From: Paenibacillus sp. G2S3
GTDB taxonomy: Bacteria > Bacillota > Bacilli > Paenibacillales > Paenibacillaceae
NCBI RefSeq assembly: GCF_030123105.1
Contig: NZ_CP126095.1
Span: forward strand, 5,766,001-5,830,000
Length of the DNA stretch: 64,000 bases
Direction: 5' to 3'
This document shows positions 20,184-30,358 of this stretch, in pieces. A program made the position numbers and the translations under genes. The notes below the pieces were generated by a model, which worked only from the letters and a program-made list of their open reading frames with translations, was not told where the DNA came from and did not search any database. Each line of letters begins with the position of its first letter. Position 1 is the stretch's first letter.

Positions 20184-21010
20184 TTATTTAAAAGCTGGCA
20201 ACGCGATATCCGCATAATTATCTTCAAGGAATTTCTTCACTTCTGGTCCGCTAATCCGTTTAGCTAGCTTCTGAATCGCATCAGAGTCCTTGTTGTCTTC
20301 ACGCGCAACCAGGGTGATCGTGAATTCAGAATCCGCGCCTTCAGTAATCAGTGCATCTTTCTTCGGTGTCAATCCAAGTGGGCTAGCATAAGCCGGAGTC
20401 ATTGCCACTAGATCTCCATCATCCAGCATACGAGCCAACATCAATAGATCTACTTCCTCAAACTTAAAGTTTTTGGATTCTCAGTAATGTCTGCTTGTGT
20501 AGCCTTGATGCCTACGCCTTCTTTTAGCTTAATCAAATCCGCAGCAGCGAACATTTGTAAAGAACGACCGATATTTGAAGGGTCATTAGCCATTACTAGT
20601 GTTGCACCTTCCGGCAGATCCGCAACATTCTTGTAACGCTTGGAGTATCCACCGTAAATAGCGTCATAGACAGGCTGTACCTCTACTAGATTGGAGCCTT
20701 TGCTTTCATTAAACTGCTTCATATAAGGAACGTGTTGGAAAAAGTTAGCGTCTACCTCTTTATTCGCCAAAGCCTCATTGGGCTGCACATTGTCAGACAG
20801 AACAACGATTTCAAGATCAATACCATCTTCCTTCAGGAGTGGCTTAACAATGTCCAGAATTTCCGTCATTGGTGGAATTAAAGTAGCAATCTTTAATTTC
20901 GTTAGCTCATCGCTACCTTTTGCAGAATTGTTCTCGGCTGCTTTATTAGAGCCACAACCCGCTACTACCAATACCATTAACATAAGCACAACTATCATTG
21001 ATTTTTTCAT
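20184..21010 (-). CDS. metQ: Methionine ABC transporter substrate-binding lipoprotein, frameshifted
   Basis: NlpA/MetQ-family lipoprotein. Signal peptide MKKSMIVVLMLMVLVVAGC with lipobox VAGC (Cys 19), then TKLKIATLIPPMTEILDIVKP and the family motif NEALANKEVDANFFQHVPYM. The frame breaks at 20470-20474, where one A is missing from a run; repairing it joins TENPKNFKFEEVDLLML to the rest and gives 275 residues. I start at 21010 because that gives a canonical lipoprotein signal. It is the last gene of metN-metI-metQ. Confidence 0.9.
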
Positions 21011-21073
21011 TACTACAACTAACCCCCAGTTTATATTCAATCATTTTGTATAACATATATTTGAAGTACAGGA

Positions 21074-21735
21074 TCAACGCTTATCTAACAGCCGTGAGAT
21101 CGTTCCTCCTGTGAATTGAACCAATTGAACTAATACAATCATCACAACAATCGCATAGATCATCACTTCAGTCTCAAAACGCTGATATCCATACCGGATC
21201 GCAAAATCACCAACCCCGCCCCTCCAACAACCCCCATTACAGTCGAGTAAGAGATAAAACTAATGGTAGAGGTAGTAAGTCCGAGCACTAGACCCGAACG
21301 CGCCTCTACATACAGGAATTTAAAGATCAACCCCAGCTTCGAGGCTCCCATAGACAACGCCGCTTCTATGACTCCTTTAGGAACCTCCAGCAATGACTGC
21401 TCCACCAGACGAGAGTAATAAGCAATAGCAACTATGGATAATGGAACCGTGGCTGCCATTGTTCCAATCGCAGTTCCGACAAGGAAGCGAGTGACGGGAA
21501 TAAGTGCAACGACAAGCAGCAGAAATGGAAATGAACGGATAATATTTACGATGCTGTTAAGCACCAATGATAATGTTTTATTCTCATAGAGCTGCCCTTT
21601 CCGGCAAAAGAACAACAACGTCCCGAGCGGAAGCCCCAGCAGCAGTGCGGCACCAACAGAAATGCCGACCATTATAAAAGTTTCTCCGATCGACTCCCAC
21701 ATCTGTGCCTGATATTGAAGTACACTATCAAACAT
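21074..21735 (-). CDS. metI: Methionine ABC transporter permease, frameshifted
   Basis: MetI-type permease starting MFDSVLQYQAQMWESIGETF with five to six membrane helices and the ATPase-contact loop EAALSMGASKLGLIFK. The frame fails near 21210 after GGAGL. One missing G restores GDFAIRYGYQRFETEVMIYAIV, the conserved C-terminus, and a stop at 21074, for 220 residues. A weak site AGCGGGG precedes the ATG. Confidence 0.88.
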
Positions 21736-21748
21736 GAGTTTCCCCGCT

Positions 21749-22511
21749 TTACCCAGAATTTGATCCCGGTACGAGCCAGTACGAACTGCAGCAGGTCGGA
21801 AATCACCGTCATTGCGAGAGAACGAATCTACGATTCGACCATTTTCCATCACGGATACGTGCGTGCATATGCTTTGACAACATCCATCTCATGCGTAACA
21901 ATCACTACCGTAACCCCAAGGCCCCCATTAATATGCTTCAGGACATCCAGAATATCCGCAGTTGTACCTGGATCTAGTGAGGATGTTGGTTCGTCACATA
22001 GCAATAGTCCTGGACTGTTCGAAAGCGCCCGGGCGATCGCCACACGTTGTCGCTGTCCTCCACTTAGCTGTGCAGGATATTGCTCTGCCTTATCAGCCAA
22101 TCCGACAAAATCGAGACATTCCTTCACCCGTTTCATCCGTTCACGTTTCGGCACCCCTGCCAATTCCAGTGGGATCGAAATATTGCGGCTTACCGTGACG
22201 TTATTTACCAAATTAAATTGCTGAAAAATCATCCCTATCTTTTCCCTAGCTTTCCGTAGCTGTTTACTCGGCATTTCGGTTAAATCATGCCCATCTACGG
22301 TAACTGTCCCTTGATCCGGCTTTTCCAGCAGATTAATTAGTCGCAGCAGCGTGGATTTCCCTGCCCCGCTTTCACCAATAATCCCGTGAATCGATCCTTT
22401 CTTCACATCCAGCGATACATCATCCACCGCCTGATACATGCCGTCCTTCAGCTTGAATGCTTTACTCACCCCACTCAGCGATAGGATTGCAAACTCCCCC
22501 TTCCTTTCCAT
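21749..22511 (-). CDS. metN: Methionine ABC transporter ATP-binding protein, frameshifted
   Basis: MetN-type importer ATPase: Walker A GESGAGKST, Q-loop IFQQFNLV, signature LSGGQRQRVAIARAL, Walker B LLLCDEPTSSLDP, H-loop THEMD. A base is missing near 21868: VVKAI should run on into CTHVSVMENGRIVDSF. As sequenced, the continuing frame has no stop before metI. One further missing G at 21751-21754 would create TAA at 21749 and a 254-residue protein. This form lacks the C-terminal NIL domain of long MetN proteins. The true end is therefore uncertain. No S-box was seen upstream. Confidence 0.82.
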
Positions 22512-22797
22512 TTATACTGGAACCTTCTAAGCCAAGGTTTGTACTATAATTATTTAAAAACTGTTTTACTAAAAATCTCTTTAAATAATAAGGCATTTTA
22601 TGTTCTGTGTCATCATTTTTCTTTAAATGATATATCAGGAAAAAATGGTGATAACATAAAAACCCTTTATACCGGGCTATTTTTACGTGTTTATCTCCCT
22701 AATAAATTACTGTACAACTCCCTCTTCAAATCAGGATTCTCCTGTTACCTAACTCCTAAACCCCTGTTACATCTATTTCAGGAACTAGATAGCCACG
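22512..22797. other. AT-rich leader/promoter region of the met operon
   Basis: About 290 bases between metN and the next terminator. I looked for a SAM (S-box) riboswitch on the minus strand and could not find its conserved core. A weak stem CCCTTTATACCGGG followed by T residues is present near 22660-22680. Otherwise nothing recognised. Confidence 0.4.
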
Positions 22798-22835
22798 AAA
22801 AAAGGATGTCTAAGCTCGATAGCTTAAGACATCCT
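22798..22835 (-). terminator. Terminator of the nucleoside salvage operon
   Basis: On the minus strand GGATGTCTTAAGCT-ATCG-AGCTTAGACATCC is followed by six T. It lies 24 bases after the ADP-ribosylglycohydrolase stop. Confidence 0.9.
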
Positions 22836-22859
22836 ATAATTCTTTTCGTATTCCCTGAT

Positions 22860-24257
22860 CTAAGACTTTCCGTCAAGCTCCTTGCGAATCTTCAAGAACA
22901 CCTGATAGCTGCGCTCGGCGCATTCCGAAATCGCTATCGGATGGAACCCAGGCAGATCCGCATATAGCGTATCATGGAGTGGTTCAACCCACGAAGCCGG
23001 CAGCACACTTGCTCCAAGCTTCGCTCCCATGATAGAGCCGACAGTAGCACCGTTACAGTCTGTGTCCATTCCTCCGTATACGGAAGTAACGACCGCTTTT
23101 TCAAAATCATTCCCGCCATAGACCAGCGAAGCAGCTACAAGAGCAGCATTATTATTGGTGTGCACCGCATCATAGTGGCTGAATGTATCCCAAATCTTAC
23201 TTACCAACTCCCGCTCACTTTTGGCCTTCTGCGCAATATCTATACCTCGTAGAACGTCACTTGCCAGACGACTAGTACTAGGGATCTCACTAAGACCAAT
23301 CTCAAGAATACGCTCGTTATCCTTTTCAGCAAAAGCTGCCGAAATCATCGCCGCATTAAACATCTCGCCATAGATCCCGTTCTTCACATGTGAAAAAGAA
23401 GCATCGCGCCAGCCTAACTCCGCCGCAAGCTCAGGATGACCTGCTGCACCATAAGCCAGTCCATCTGCGCGTATAGCTGCACCAATCCACTCCCGGTATG
23501 GATTTAAGTGCATCCGCACTCTTTCCTGCCGCGCCAGCCAATCCGCAGGCTTCTCACCATGCAGATGAGACGTTTCCTGTGCAAAATTCATATATGACTG
23601 TGTTTCCGCCGTACATACCTGAGCGTATGTCAGATGTTTATGCCAGAGCTTCCCGATATCCCAAGAATCCCAGTTCAGCCCCTTTTGCTCCAGCAACATA
23701 AGGCCTAGAACCGTGTAACGAATATCATCATCGCTCTCCATAAACTTTATAGTCTCGCTGGTACTCGCATACGTCCAATCACTTAAGCCAAGGCCATATT
23801 CTGCCTCTGCCCGCGAATGCCCAGGCGTATAGCCAGTAATGGGCCATGCATCGGCACCACGGAACCACAGCTCAATATTCTCCCAGCCCGGACGTCCATC
23901 TTTACCGTAGAGGTAGTCCCAATACTCCAGTGGTTTTCCAAGTGCGCAACCGACACTTCTACCTAGCCAAGCTCCGTAGAACTTATCTCTCCATTCTGCT
24001 TTGCTCCAGTCAGTCTCAAGCTTGCGTGGACCTTCTGGACGAAGACGACGAATCTCCTCCAGTGAAGATGGCTCTTCATAAGGAAAGTCCTCGGCAATCG
24101 TGAGTTCCATCAACTCGTTGTATACTTGCACCAGCTTGATCTCATCGGCACCTGCAGCGGCTAGTTTTTCCGCGAAGCCGTCAATCTTGCAGCCTTCTTC
24201 TCCACGCTGAACCAATTCAAACTGAACCGTCTCCTGAAGTCTCTCCCATCCTGCCAT
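22860..24257 (-). CDS. ADP-ribosylglycohydrolase family protein
   Basis: 465 residues, intact. The ADP-ribosylglycohydrolase (ARH) core starts near residue 88 (WRDKFYGAWLGRSVGCALG). The two metal-binding clusters are visible: SDDDIRYTVLG (about 174) and GGMDTDCNGATVGSIMG near the C-terminus. The first 85 residues are an extra, mostly helical extension. Family enzymes hydrolyse N- or O-linked ADP-ribose or related ribosides. Here the gene follows a nucleoside hydrolase (RBS GAAGGGAAC within the preceding gene's end) and a nucleoside ABC importer, so a role in ribonucleoside or ADP-ribose salvage is more likely than protein de-modification. That is inference. Confidence 0.88.
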   Translation of the reverse strand: MAGWERLQETVQFELVQRGEEGCKIDGFAEKLAAAGADEIKLVQVYNELMELTIAEDFPYEEPSSLEEIRRLRPEGPRKLETDWSKAEWRDKFYGAWLGRSVGCALGKPLEYWDYLYGKDGRPGWENIELWFRGADAWPITGYTPGHSRAEAEYGLGLSDWTYASTSETIKFMESDDDIRYTVLGLMLLEQKGLNWDSWDIGKLWHKHLTYAQVCTAETQSYMNFAQETSHLHGEKPADWLARQERVRMHLNPYREWIGAAIRADGLAYGAAGHPELAAELGWRDASFSHVKNGIYGEMFNAAMISAAFAEKDNERILEIGLSEIPSTSRLASDVLRGIDIAQKAKSERELVSKIWDTFSHYDAVHTNNNAALVAASLVYGGNDFEKAVVTSVYGGMDTDCNGATVGSIMGAKLGASVLPASWVEPLHDTLYADLPGFHPIAISECAERSYQVFLKIRKELDGKS

Positions 24258-24260
24258 AGG

Positions 24261-25214
24261 TTAGTTCCCTTCAGCCGCAAACAGCTCTTGATCTAGCTTT
24301 TCCAGTGAATCAAAAATCAACTTCATAAATGCTTCCCGGTCTACTCCCACCAGAACTTCTACATTTGCTGGACGATCTGTTTTCTTTCTTTTGTCTGCAA
24401 CCGTCATTCCACGTGTTAGCTTGCCTTCTGTCTCCACCGTTACATACAGATGCTCGGATTCAAACAGTTCTGGGTGCAAGAGCCAAGCTACTGCGCATGG
24501 ATCATGCAGTGCACTACCGACATAGCCCATTTTCTTTCCGTAAATCGAATAGAAATCTAGCAGCTCTCCGACCATAGTGGACACTGGCCCACGCTCTTTC
24601 AATGCTACGATCTCATCTTCGAAAATCGCTGCCTTATCGGTCACATCCAGACCACTCATCGTGATCGGAATACCCGATTCAAACACGATACGAGCGGCTT
24701 CTGGATCTACATAGATGTTAAACTCCGCAGTAGAGGTTACATTTCCATAAGAAATTCCTCCGCCCATCAGTGAAATCTTTTCAATTCTTTCCTTAATCTC
24801 TGGATAAGCAGTGATTAGCAGGGCGATATTTGTTAAAGGAGCCATCGGTACGAGCGTAATCTTCTCCTCCGAAGAACGGATAATATTTAGCATAAATTCT
24901 ACAGCGCCTTCTTCTACAGGCCGGAATTTACTTGGTGGCAATAGCGGACCGTCCATGCCAGATTCACCATGTGCCTCTTCCCCTGTAACAAGCTTGCCGA
25001 ACAGCGGACCCGCAGCCCCTTTGGCTACAGGAATATCAGCATTCACAAAGCTGATCACTTTAAGTGCGTTTTCTGTGATTTTATCGAGGATCTGGTTTCC
25101 ACCAACCGTTGTAATCCCGCGCAGATCCAGCTTCTCCGAATTTGCTATTGCAAGCAGGATAGCGATTGCGTCATCATGCCCTGGGTCGCAGTCAATAATA
25201 ATAGGTGTTCGCAT
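24261..25214 (-). CDS. Inosine/uridine-preferring nucleoside hydrolase family protein
   Basis: Cleaves the N-glycosidic bond of ribonucleosides to base plus ribose. It shows the Ca2+/substrate signature DCDPGHDDA (residues 8-16), the second conserved region EFNIYVDPEAARIVFESG, and the C-terminal HDPCAVAWLL carrying the active-site His-Asp. About 317 residues, full length. I chose the ATG at 25214 because AAGGAG stands nine bases upstream; the ATG two codons earlier is only three bases from it. It lies between the importer genes and the ADP-ribosylglycohydrolase. Substrate preference is not decidable by eye. Confidence 0.92.
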   Translation of the reverse strand: MRTPIIIDCDPGHDDAIAILLAIANSEKLDLRGITTVGGNQILDKITENALKVISFVNADIPVAKGAAGPLFGKLVTGEEAHGESGMDGPLLPPSKFRPVEEGAVEFMLNIIRSSEEKITLVPMAPLTNIALLITAYPEIKERIEKISLMGGGISYGNVTSTAEFNIYVDPEAARIVFESGIPITMSGLDVTDKAAIFEDEIVALKERGPVSTMVGELLDFYSIYGKKMGYVGSALHDPCAVAWLLHPELFESEHLYVTVETEGKLTRGMTVADKRKKTDRPANVEVLVGVDREAFMKLIFDSLEKLDQELFAAEGN

Positions 25215-25258
25215 AGTCATTCACTCCTTAGTTGTATAGATCCTCGTTACTCCTATCG

Positions 25259-26196
25259 CTATTTCACTAGTGGGCTCTTAAGCTTTTTGTTCTTCTTCCG
25301 TGTCTCAGATACGGCATAGATCACTAGTCCAATTACCGTTGCTACATAAGGAAGCGTCCCGATCAGTTCTGCTGGAATCTTCAGGACTTGTAGCGCATTC
25401 GACAAGGCGTCTGCCGTACCAAATAATAGAGAGGTCAGCGCCGTACCCACTGTCGTACTTCTACCCATAGACTCTGCGGCAATCGCAATCCAGCCCCGAC
25501 CTGCGATCATATCGCGAGTGAACAGTGACAGGTAACCCATCGACATATAAGCCCCACCCAAACCAGCGAAAAATCCACTAAGCAGCAAAGCCATATACTG
25601 TATTTTCACAACACTTACACCCACAGATTGAGCCGCATGTGGATTTTCACCCACTGAACGAATGCGCAGGCCAAGCGGTGTACGGTTTAAGAGATAGTAG
25701 ACAACAAACACAGCAATGATAGATACATACGTCAAAATGTGATGCCCCGATAAAATAGGCCCTAGCACGGGAATATCCTTCAGCAAAGGAATCTCTACAC
25801 TAGGTAGCACTTTACTCGCCAGAGAAGTAGAAGATCCCTTGTCTCCACTTAGTAGATAAAGAATAAACACGGTTCCTCCCGAAGCGAACATATTAATAGC
25901 TACGCCGCCCAGAATGATATGTGTTTTAAATTTCAGTGTGAAAAAGCTAATATTCCAGCGATCAGTGTTCCGGACATCACGGCCCCAAGTAAACCTACCC
26001 ACGCGCTATGCGTGTAGCTGCTTACAATGACACCAGCTAACGCCGCGACAAGCATGATGCCCTCCATACCGATGTTGATGATACCAGCCCTATTAGAGAT
26101 TAGCGCTCCCAGTGCGGCGAATAGAATCGGTGTCGTCACTCGAAGGACGGAGAAGGCAAAGTCAGTCGTAAAAATTACATCAAACAAGCTGTTCAC
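25259..26196 (-). CDS. Nucleoside ABC transporter permease (NupQ-like), frameshifted
   Basis: Permease of the BmpA/Nup family (branched-chain/ribose superfamily). The N-terminal part has SNRAGIINIGMEGIML, the conserved motif of this permease type, and the C-terminal part has TRDMIAGRGWIAIAA. A T run at 25941-25945 lacks one base; restoring it joins GILAFFTLKFKTHIILGGVAIN and gives 312 residues. It starts with GTG, and its first bases overlap the stop of the upstream permease (GTGA), indicating coupled translation. Confidence 0.88.
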
Positions 26197-27239
26197 GCTT
26201 CCTTCGCCTCCTTCAAGAGCATCCGATTTTTCCAGAACTTCAGGAATTGCTCAGCCGAAATTAGAAGAATGATAATCGCCTGTATGATAGAAATCATCTC
26301 TGAAGGTACATCAGATAAACGTGCCATCATATCGGCTCCGATCCGGATATACGCAAGGAACAATGCAGCACCGATTACGGATAGCGGATTATTTTTGGCT
26401 AACATCGCTACAAGGGCACCATCTAAGCCATAACCAGGTAACGAAGTCCATTGGAATCGGTTATACATCCCTAGTACTTCTACAGAACCGCCCATCCCCG
26501 CGATAAAACCAGCAATCAAGTGAACCAGTATAACAACCTTCGCTGTCTTCATGCCTGAATAACGTGCAAAGTTCCGGTTGATACCTGTCATGCGCAGCTC
26601 GTATCCCCATTTAGTCTTGTATAGGAATAGATGCGCTGCAATAATAAGTACGATAACGATAATAAGTCCGGTATGAATGCGGGTGCCAGGTACCATCTTA
26701 CTCAGCAGTGCCGTTTTCTCGAATTTGTAGGATACATTGGCGAAAGCTTTTGCATCACGTAAATGATAGTTCAGTAGATATAAACCTACTCCAAACAAAA
26801 TATTATTGAACATCAAGGATGTAACCAGCTCATTAGCATTCCATTTGGCTTTGAGGATCCCGGGTATTGCCGAGAGCAACGCCCCTACAATAGAACCCGC
26901 AGCAATAGCTACGATCGGATGAAGCCACCCGTCCAGCGTTAAATGAATAGCCAACACGGAAGTTACAACACCGGAGAAATAAAAAATCCCTTCAGCTCCT
27001 AAGTTGAACATATTTGCTCGGAACAACAAGGAAACTGCTAGCCCAGTGAACATGAGCGGAATGGCCATCTCAATCACATTACCGATATGACCTTTACTGG
27101 ATAGCGGCTCAAATAGGAATATCCCAATCGTCTTCACCGGCTGATTGCTGACCAATGAGATGATCAGAAAAGCAATAGCGAGTGCAATTACGATTACTGC
27201 CGATGTTCGAATGTATTCAAAATATTTTACTTTAAACAT
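26193..27239 (-). CDS. Nucleoside ABC transporter permease (NupP-like)
   Basis: Intact 348-residue permease with eight to ten membrane helices. Motifs typical of Bmp/Nup importers: LLFRANMFNLGAEGIFYFSG and the cytosolic YELRMTGINRNFARYSGM loop that contacts the ATPase. Its ATG overlaps the end of the ATPase gene by eight bases, and its stop overlaps the next permease start. Together with the double ATPase, NupQ-like permease and BmpA-type lipoprotein it forms one importer. Confidence 0.92.
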   Translation of the reverse strand: MFKVKYFEYIRTSAVIVIALAIAFLIISLVSNQPVKTIGIFLFEPLSSKGHIGNVIEMAIPLMFTGLAVSLLFRANMFNLGAEGIFYFSGVVTSVLAIHLTLDGWLHPIVAIAAGSIVGALLSAIPGILKAKWNANELVTSLMFNNILFGVGLYLLNYHLRDAKAFANVSYKFEKTALLSKMVPGTRIHTGLIIVIVLIIAAHLFLYKTKWGYELRMTGINRNFARYSGMKTAKVVILVHLIAGFIAGMGGSVEVLGMYNRFQWTSLPGYGLDGALVAMLAKNNPLSVIGAALFLAYIRIGADMMARLSDVPSEMISIIQAIIILLISAEQFLKFWKNRMLLKEAKEA

Positions 27240-28792
27240 GATTTACGGCCCTCCTGATTTGCTCCTCGTCCTGTCGATGAATCCCTAGCATATAAAGCCC
27301 TAATTCTTCTTCACTAACCTTGGAAGGCTCCTCGAAAAAGGCAACAATCTTTCCTTCATACATCACTAGTAGACTATCGCTGATCTCTAAGATCTCATTT
27401 AAGTCTGCTGACACTAGCAAAATAGCGCAATCGTCTGAGCGTAGCTCTAACAGCTTTTGATGTATGAACTGCGCCGCGCCTATATCCACGCCCCGTGTCG
27501 GCTGCTCTGCAATAAGCAGTTGCGGTTCTGTAGAACACTCTCTAGCTACGACAACCTTCTGCATGTTACCACCTGATAACATACCTATTGGCTGAGAAGG
27601 TCCCGAACAGCGGACTTTAAATTCTTCTACAAGTGATACTGCAAGCTTGGCAATTCGTGATCCATTTAAAAAGGGTCCTTTATTCATAGCTTTTGTACGA
27701 TACTGAGTGGACAGCAGATTATCCGCTATGCTCGCATCACTGGCTATCCCTTGATGCATCCGATCCTCTGGGATATAGGAAACGCCTAGCTTACGAATAT
27801 CCAAAATATCCGATTCACGAATATCCTTTCCCTTCACTAGCACAGAGCCCTGACTTGAAACTCCTCTTAAACTCCCCGTAAGAGCCTCAATGAGCTGTGT
27901 CTGCCCATTCCCTTCTACGCCAGCAATCCCGATAATTTGTCCCCGCGTACCGCAAAGTTGATATCTGTTAGTAACGCTTTGCCGTGTGCATCATTTACAC
28001 CTAGGCCCTGCACAGTGAGTACCGGCTCACCAATAGACAGAACCTCCTTGTCGTATTTCAACACGACGTCTCTGCCCACCATAAGGCGTGAGATTTCTTG
28101 CTCCGTGACATCCTTCGTTTGGAAGACACCTTCACTACGTCCACTACGCATGATCGTAATTCTGTCGCAGATCGCTTTAACTTCTTTCAACTTGTGTGAA
28201 ATAAAAACAATCGTATGACCCTGCTCTCTTAACTGCTTAAGCTCCCGGAACAATTCCTCTGTTTCCTGTGGGGTCAACACTGCGGTCGGCTCATCCAGAA
28301 CGAGGATTTTTGCACCACGCAGCAGCGCCTTCAGAATTTCAACCTTTTGCTTCATACCAACCGTGAGATCCTCCACTTTTGCTTTTGGATCCACTGCCAG
28401 ATTGTATTTCTTCGCAGTCTCTTCGGTCATGCGTACAGCTTCTGCATAATTGATGCCAACGCCCTTACGAGGCTCCATGCCCAGCACCATGTTCTCTGCT
28501 ACCGTAAAGAAGGGACCAGCATAAAATGCTGGTGAACCATGCCAATTCCTCTATCAATGGCATCCTGAACAGATTGCAGCTTCACTTTTTCACCCTTGAT
28601 AAAGATTTCACCTTCACTAGGCTCTTCCATGCCGAACATGATCTTCATTAAAGTTGATTTACCAGCGCCGTTCTCACCCGCAATCGCATGAATTTCTCCC
28701 TCACGTAAAGAAAAATGCACATCTTTATTTGCAACGACGCCATTGGGATACACCTTGGTAATTCCCCGCATTTCCAGCAGAGCTTTGTTCAT
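27232..28792 (-). CDS. Nucleoside ABC transporter ATP-binding protein (NupO-like, two ATPase domains), two frameshifts
   Basis: Tandem-ATPase protein like NupO/RbsA. Domain 1: Walker A GENGAGKST, signature region LTVGMKQKVEILKAL, Walker B ILVLDEPTAVLTP. Domain 2 lacks a strict Walker A but has LSGGNMQKVVVAREC and LLIAEQPTRGVD, as usual for the degenerate half. Two one-base losses break it: 28506-28508 (joins MLVPSFTVAENMVLG) and 27941-27944 (joins AVRGGQIIGIAGVEG). The repaired length is 520 residues from the ATG at 28792. A terminator-like hairpin separates it from the lipoprotein gene upstream. Confidence 0.88.
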
Positions 28793-28825
28793 CGGTCTCA
28801 ACGCCTTTCCACTTGGAGGTCTGCA

Positions 28826-28871
28826 AAAATATACAGCTGGAATTCTTCGGATAGAAGAAGCTCCAACTGTA
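28826..28871 (-). terminator. Intercistronic terminator/attenuator between lipoprotein and ATPase genes
   Basis: Stem ACAGTTGGAGCTTCTTC with a near-complement, followed by ATTTTTG on the minus strand. It lies between the BmpA-type gene and the importer ATPase, so partial termination could make more binding protein than transporter. Confidence 0.75.
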
Positions 28872-28894
28872 GGTTTATCACTTTATAGCTAAAC

Positions 28895-30033
28895 TTAAGG
28901 CTTAACTGCGTTACGAATGGCTTCTACTTCTGAGGTTTCCATTCCCATCGCGTTATCTACTGTAATTTCTTTATTGATCAGCTTCTGCTTCACTTCTTCA
29001 ACTTTAGCCTGAAGATCGGCCGGGAAGACATTTTTATAGATCTCATTCTCTGCAATGCCCACGCCATCATCTACAAAGCTCAACACATCACGTTTGCCCA
29101 TTTCAAGCGTGCCCTCTTGTAATTTCTTCACGGCACCCAGAATAGCACTATCAATCTTTTTAATAGAAGAAGTAACGATCAAGTTTGCTTTTTCGCTATC
29201 TGTCTCGTTAAGCAACATTGCCTGATCGGAGTCTACGCCGATAGCATATTTCTTCTTCTCCTTAGCTGCATCAAAGATCCCAAGACCTGTACCCCCAGCA
29301 ACGTTAAAAATAACATCCACACCGGAGTTATATTGAATCAGCGAAAGCTCCTTGCCTTTAGCCGGGTTAACGAAATCACCAGCATAAGAAAAAGCGACCT
29401 TCACTTCAGGATCAACATATTGAGCACCCTGAATGTAACCAACCAAGAAAGCATTAATCCCTGGAATGTCCATACCGCCTACAAAACCGATCACATTCTC
29501 AGGATTAGCATTAGGCATATCTGATTGTGTTGCTAGCGCTGCTACAGCACCTGCCAGAAAAGATACTTCATTTGTTGCATAAGACATGTTGTACATATTC
29601 TCTGGTGCTTCATCTATATCGGTATCATAGTTAATGAATTTTTGTCTGGATATAATTCAGCCGTTGCATTAAACATCTCTGTAATTTCCGATCCGCCAGA
29701 AATAATAACATCCCAGTTCTCAGCGGCGATATCGTTAAACGTAGGCTCCCATTTCGTTTTATCGACACCCATTTCTACAACCTTTGTTTCTGCACCCAGT
29801 TCATCCTTAACCTTTTGCAAACCGCTATTTGCAGAGTCAAAGAATGATTTATCTCCAAGTGTTCCTGGAATCAGAAGTACAACTTTGAGTTTATCCCCTG
29901 AACCTGTTTCTCCACCTTCGACTGCATTAGATCCTGCATTCGCGGAAGATCCATTACTCGACGTATTATTTCCACAGGCTGTGACCATTACCATTACTAC
30001 TAGTAACAACAAAGAAAGAACTTTCTTTTTCAT
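28895..30033 (-). CDS. BmpA/PnrA-type nucleoside-binding lipoprotein, frameshifted
   Basis: Substrate-binding lipoprotein of the importer. Signal peptide MKKKVLSLLLLVVMVMVTAC (lipobox VTAC) is followed by a Ser/Gly/Asn-rich linker, then VLLIPGTLGDKSFFDSANSG, the ligand-loop start of the Bmp family. The later part has SYATNEVSFLAGAVAALAT and NPENVIGFVGGMDIPGINAF. One A is missing from a run at 29637-29643; repair joins YPDKKFINYDTDIDEAPENM and gives 379 residues. AGGGGGAA precedes the ATG. It is the first gene of the salvage operon, divergent from an AraC regulator. Confidence 0.9.
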
Positions 30034-30358
30034 TTTCTATTCCCCCTATTTATAGTTGGTTAGTAATTTGAGAGGCTCTCCTTCTTAGTCCGTTGTATAT
30101 TTCACGATTTAGATGGAAACTCTCATGTTGCAAGTTACATTGTCAACAATTTAATGATTTTAACGAATAGACTCAAAAATAGAGAGAAAATTATCATTTT
30201 TATAAATTATCCGACTAATTTCCGAACGAGATGGCCAGTCAGGTTGCTAATTTTCGGATTTGTTGATACGATCATATCAAATATTAATGAAAATAATTAT
30301 ATGATTTCGGTCATATTTTTGTACGATTCGGCTAAAACGTAATTATTGGAGGGTCATC
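30034..30358. other. Divergent promoter region of the salvage operon and AraC gene
   Basis: AT-rich, 325 bases. A TTGACA box is present on the minus strand (30141-30146), but the -10 at 17 bases is poor. I looked for a purine riboswitch and did not find one. Binding sites of the AraC protein would be expected here. Confidence 0.4.

Noticed and set aside
22512..22797. SAM riboswitch (S-box) ahead of metN
   Set aside because: The conserved core could not be found; only a weak stem is present.
30034..30358. Purine riboswitch upstream of the nucleoside importer
   Set aside because: No conserved three-way-junction core on the minus strand; only AT-rich promoter-like sequence.
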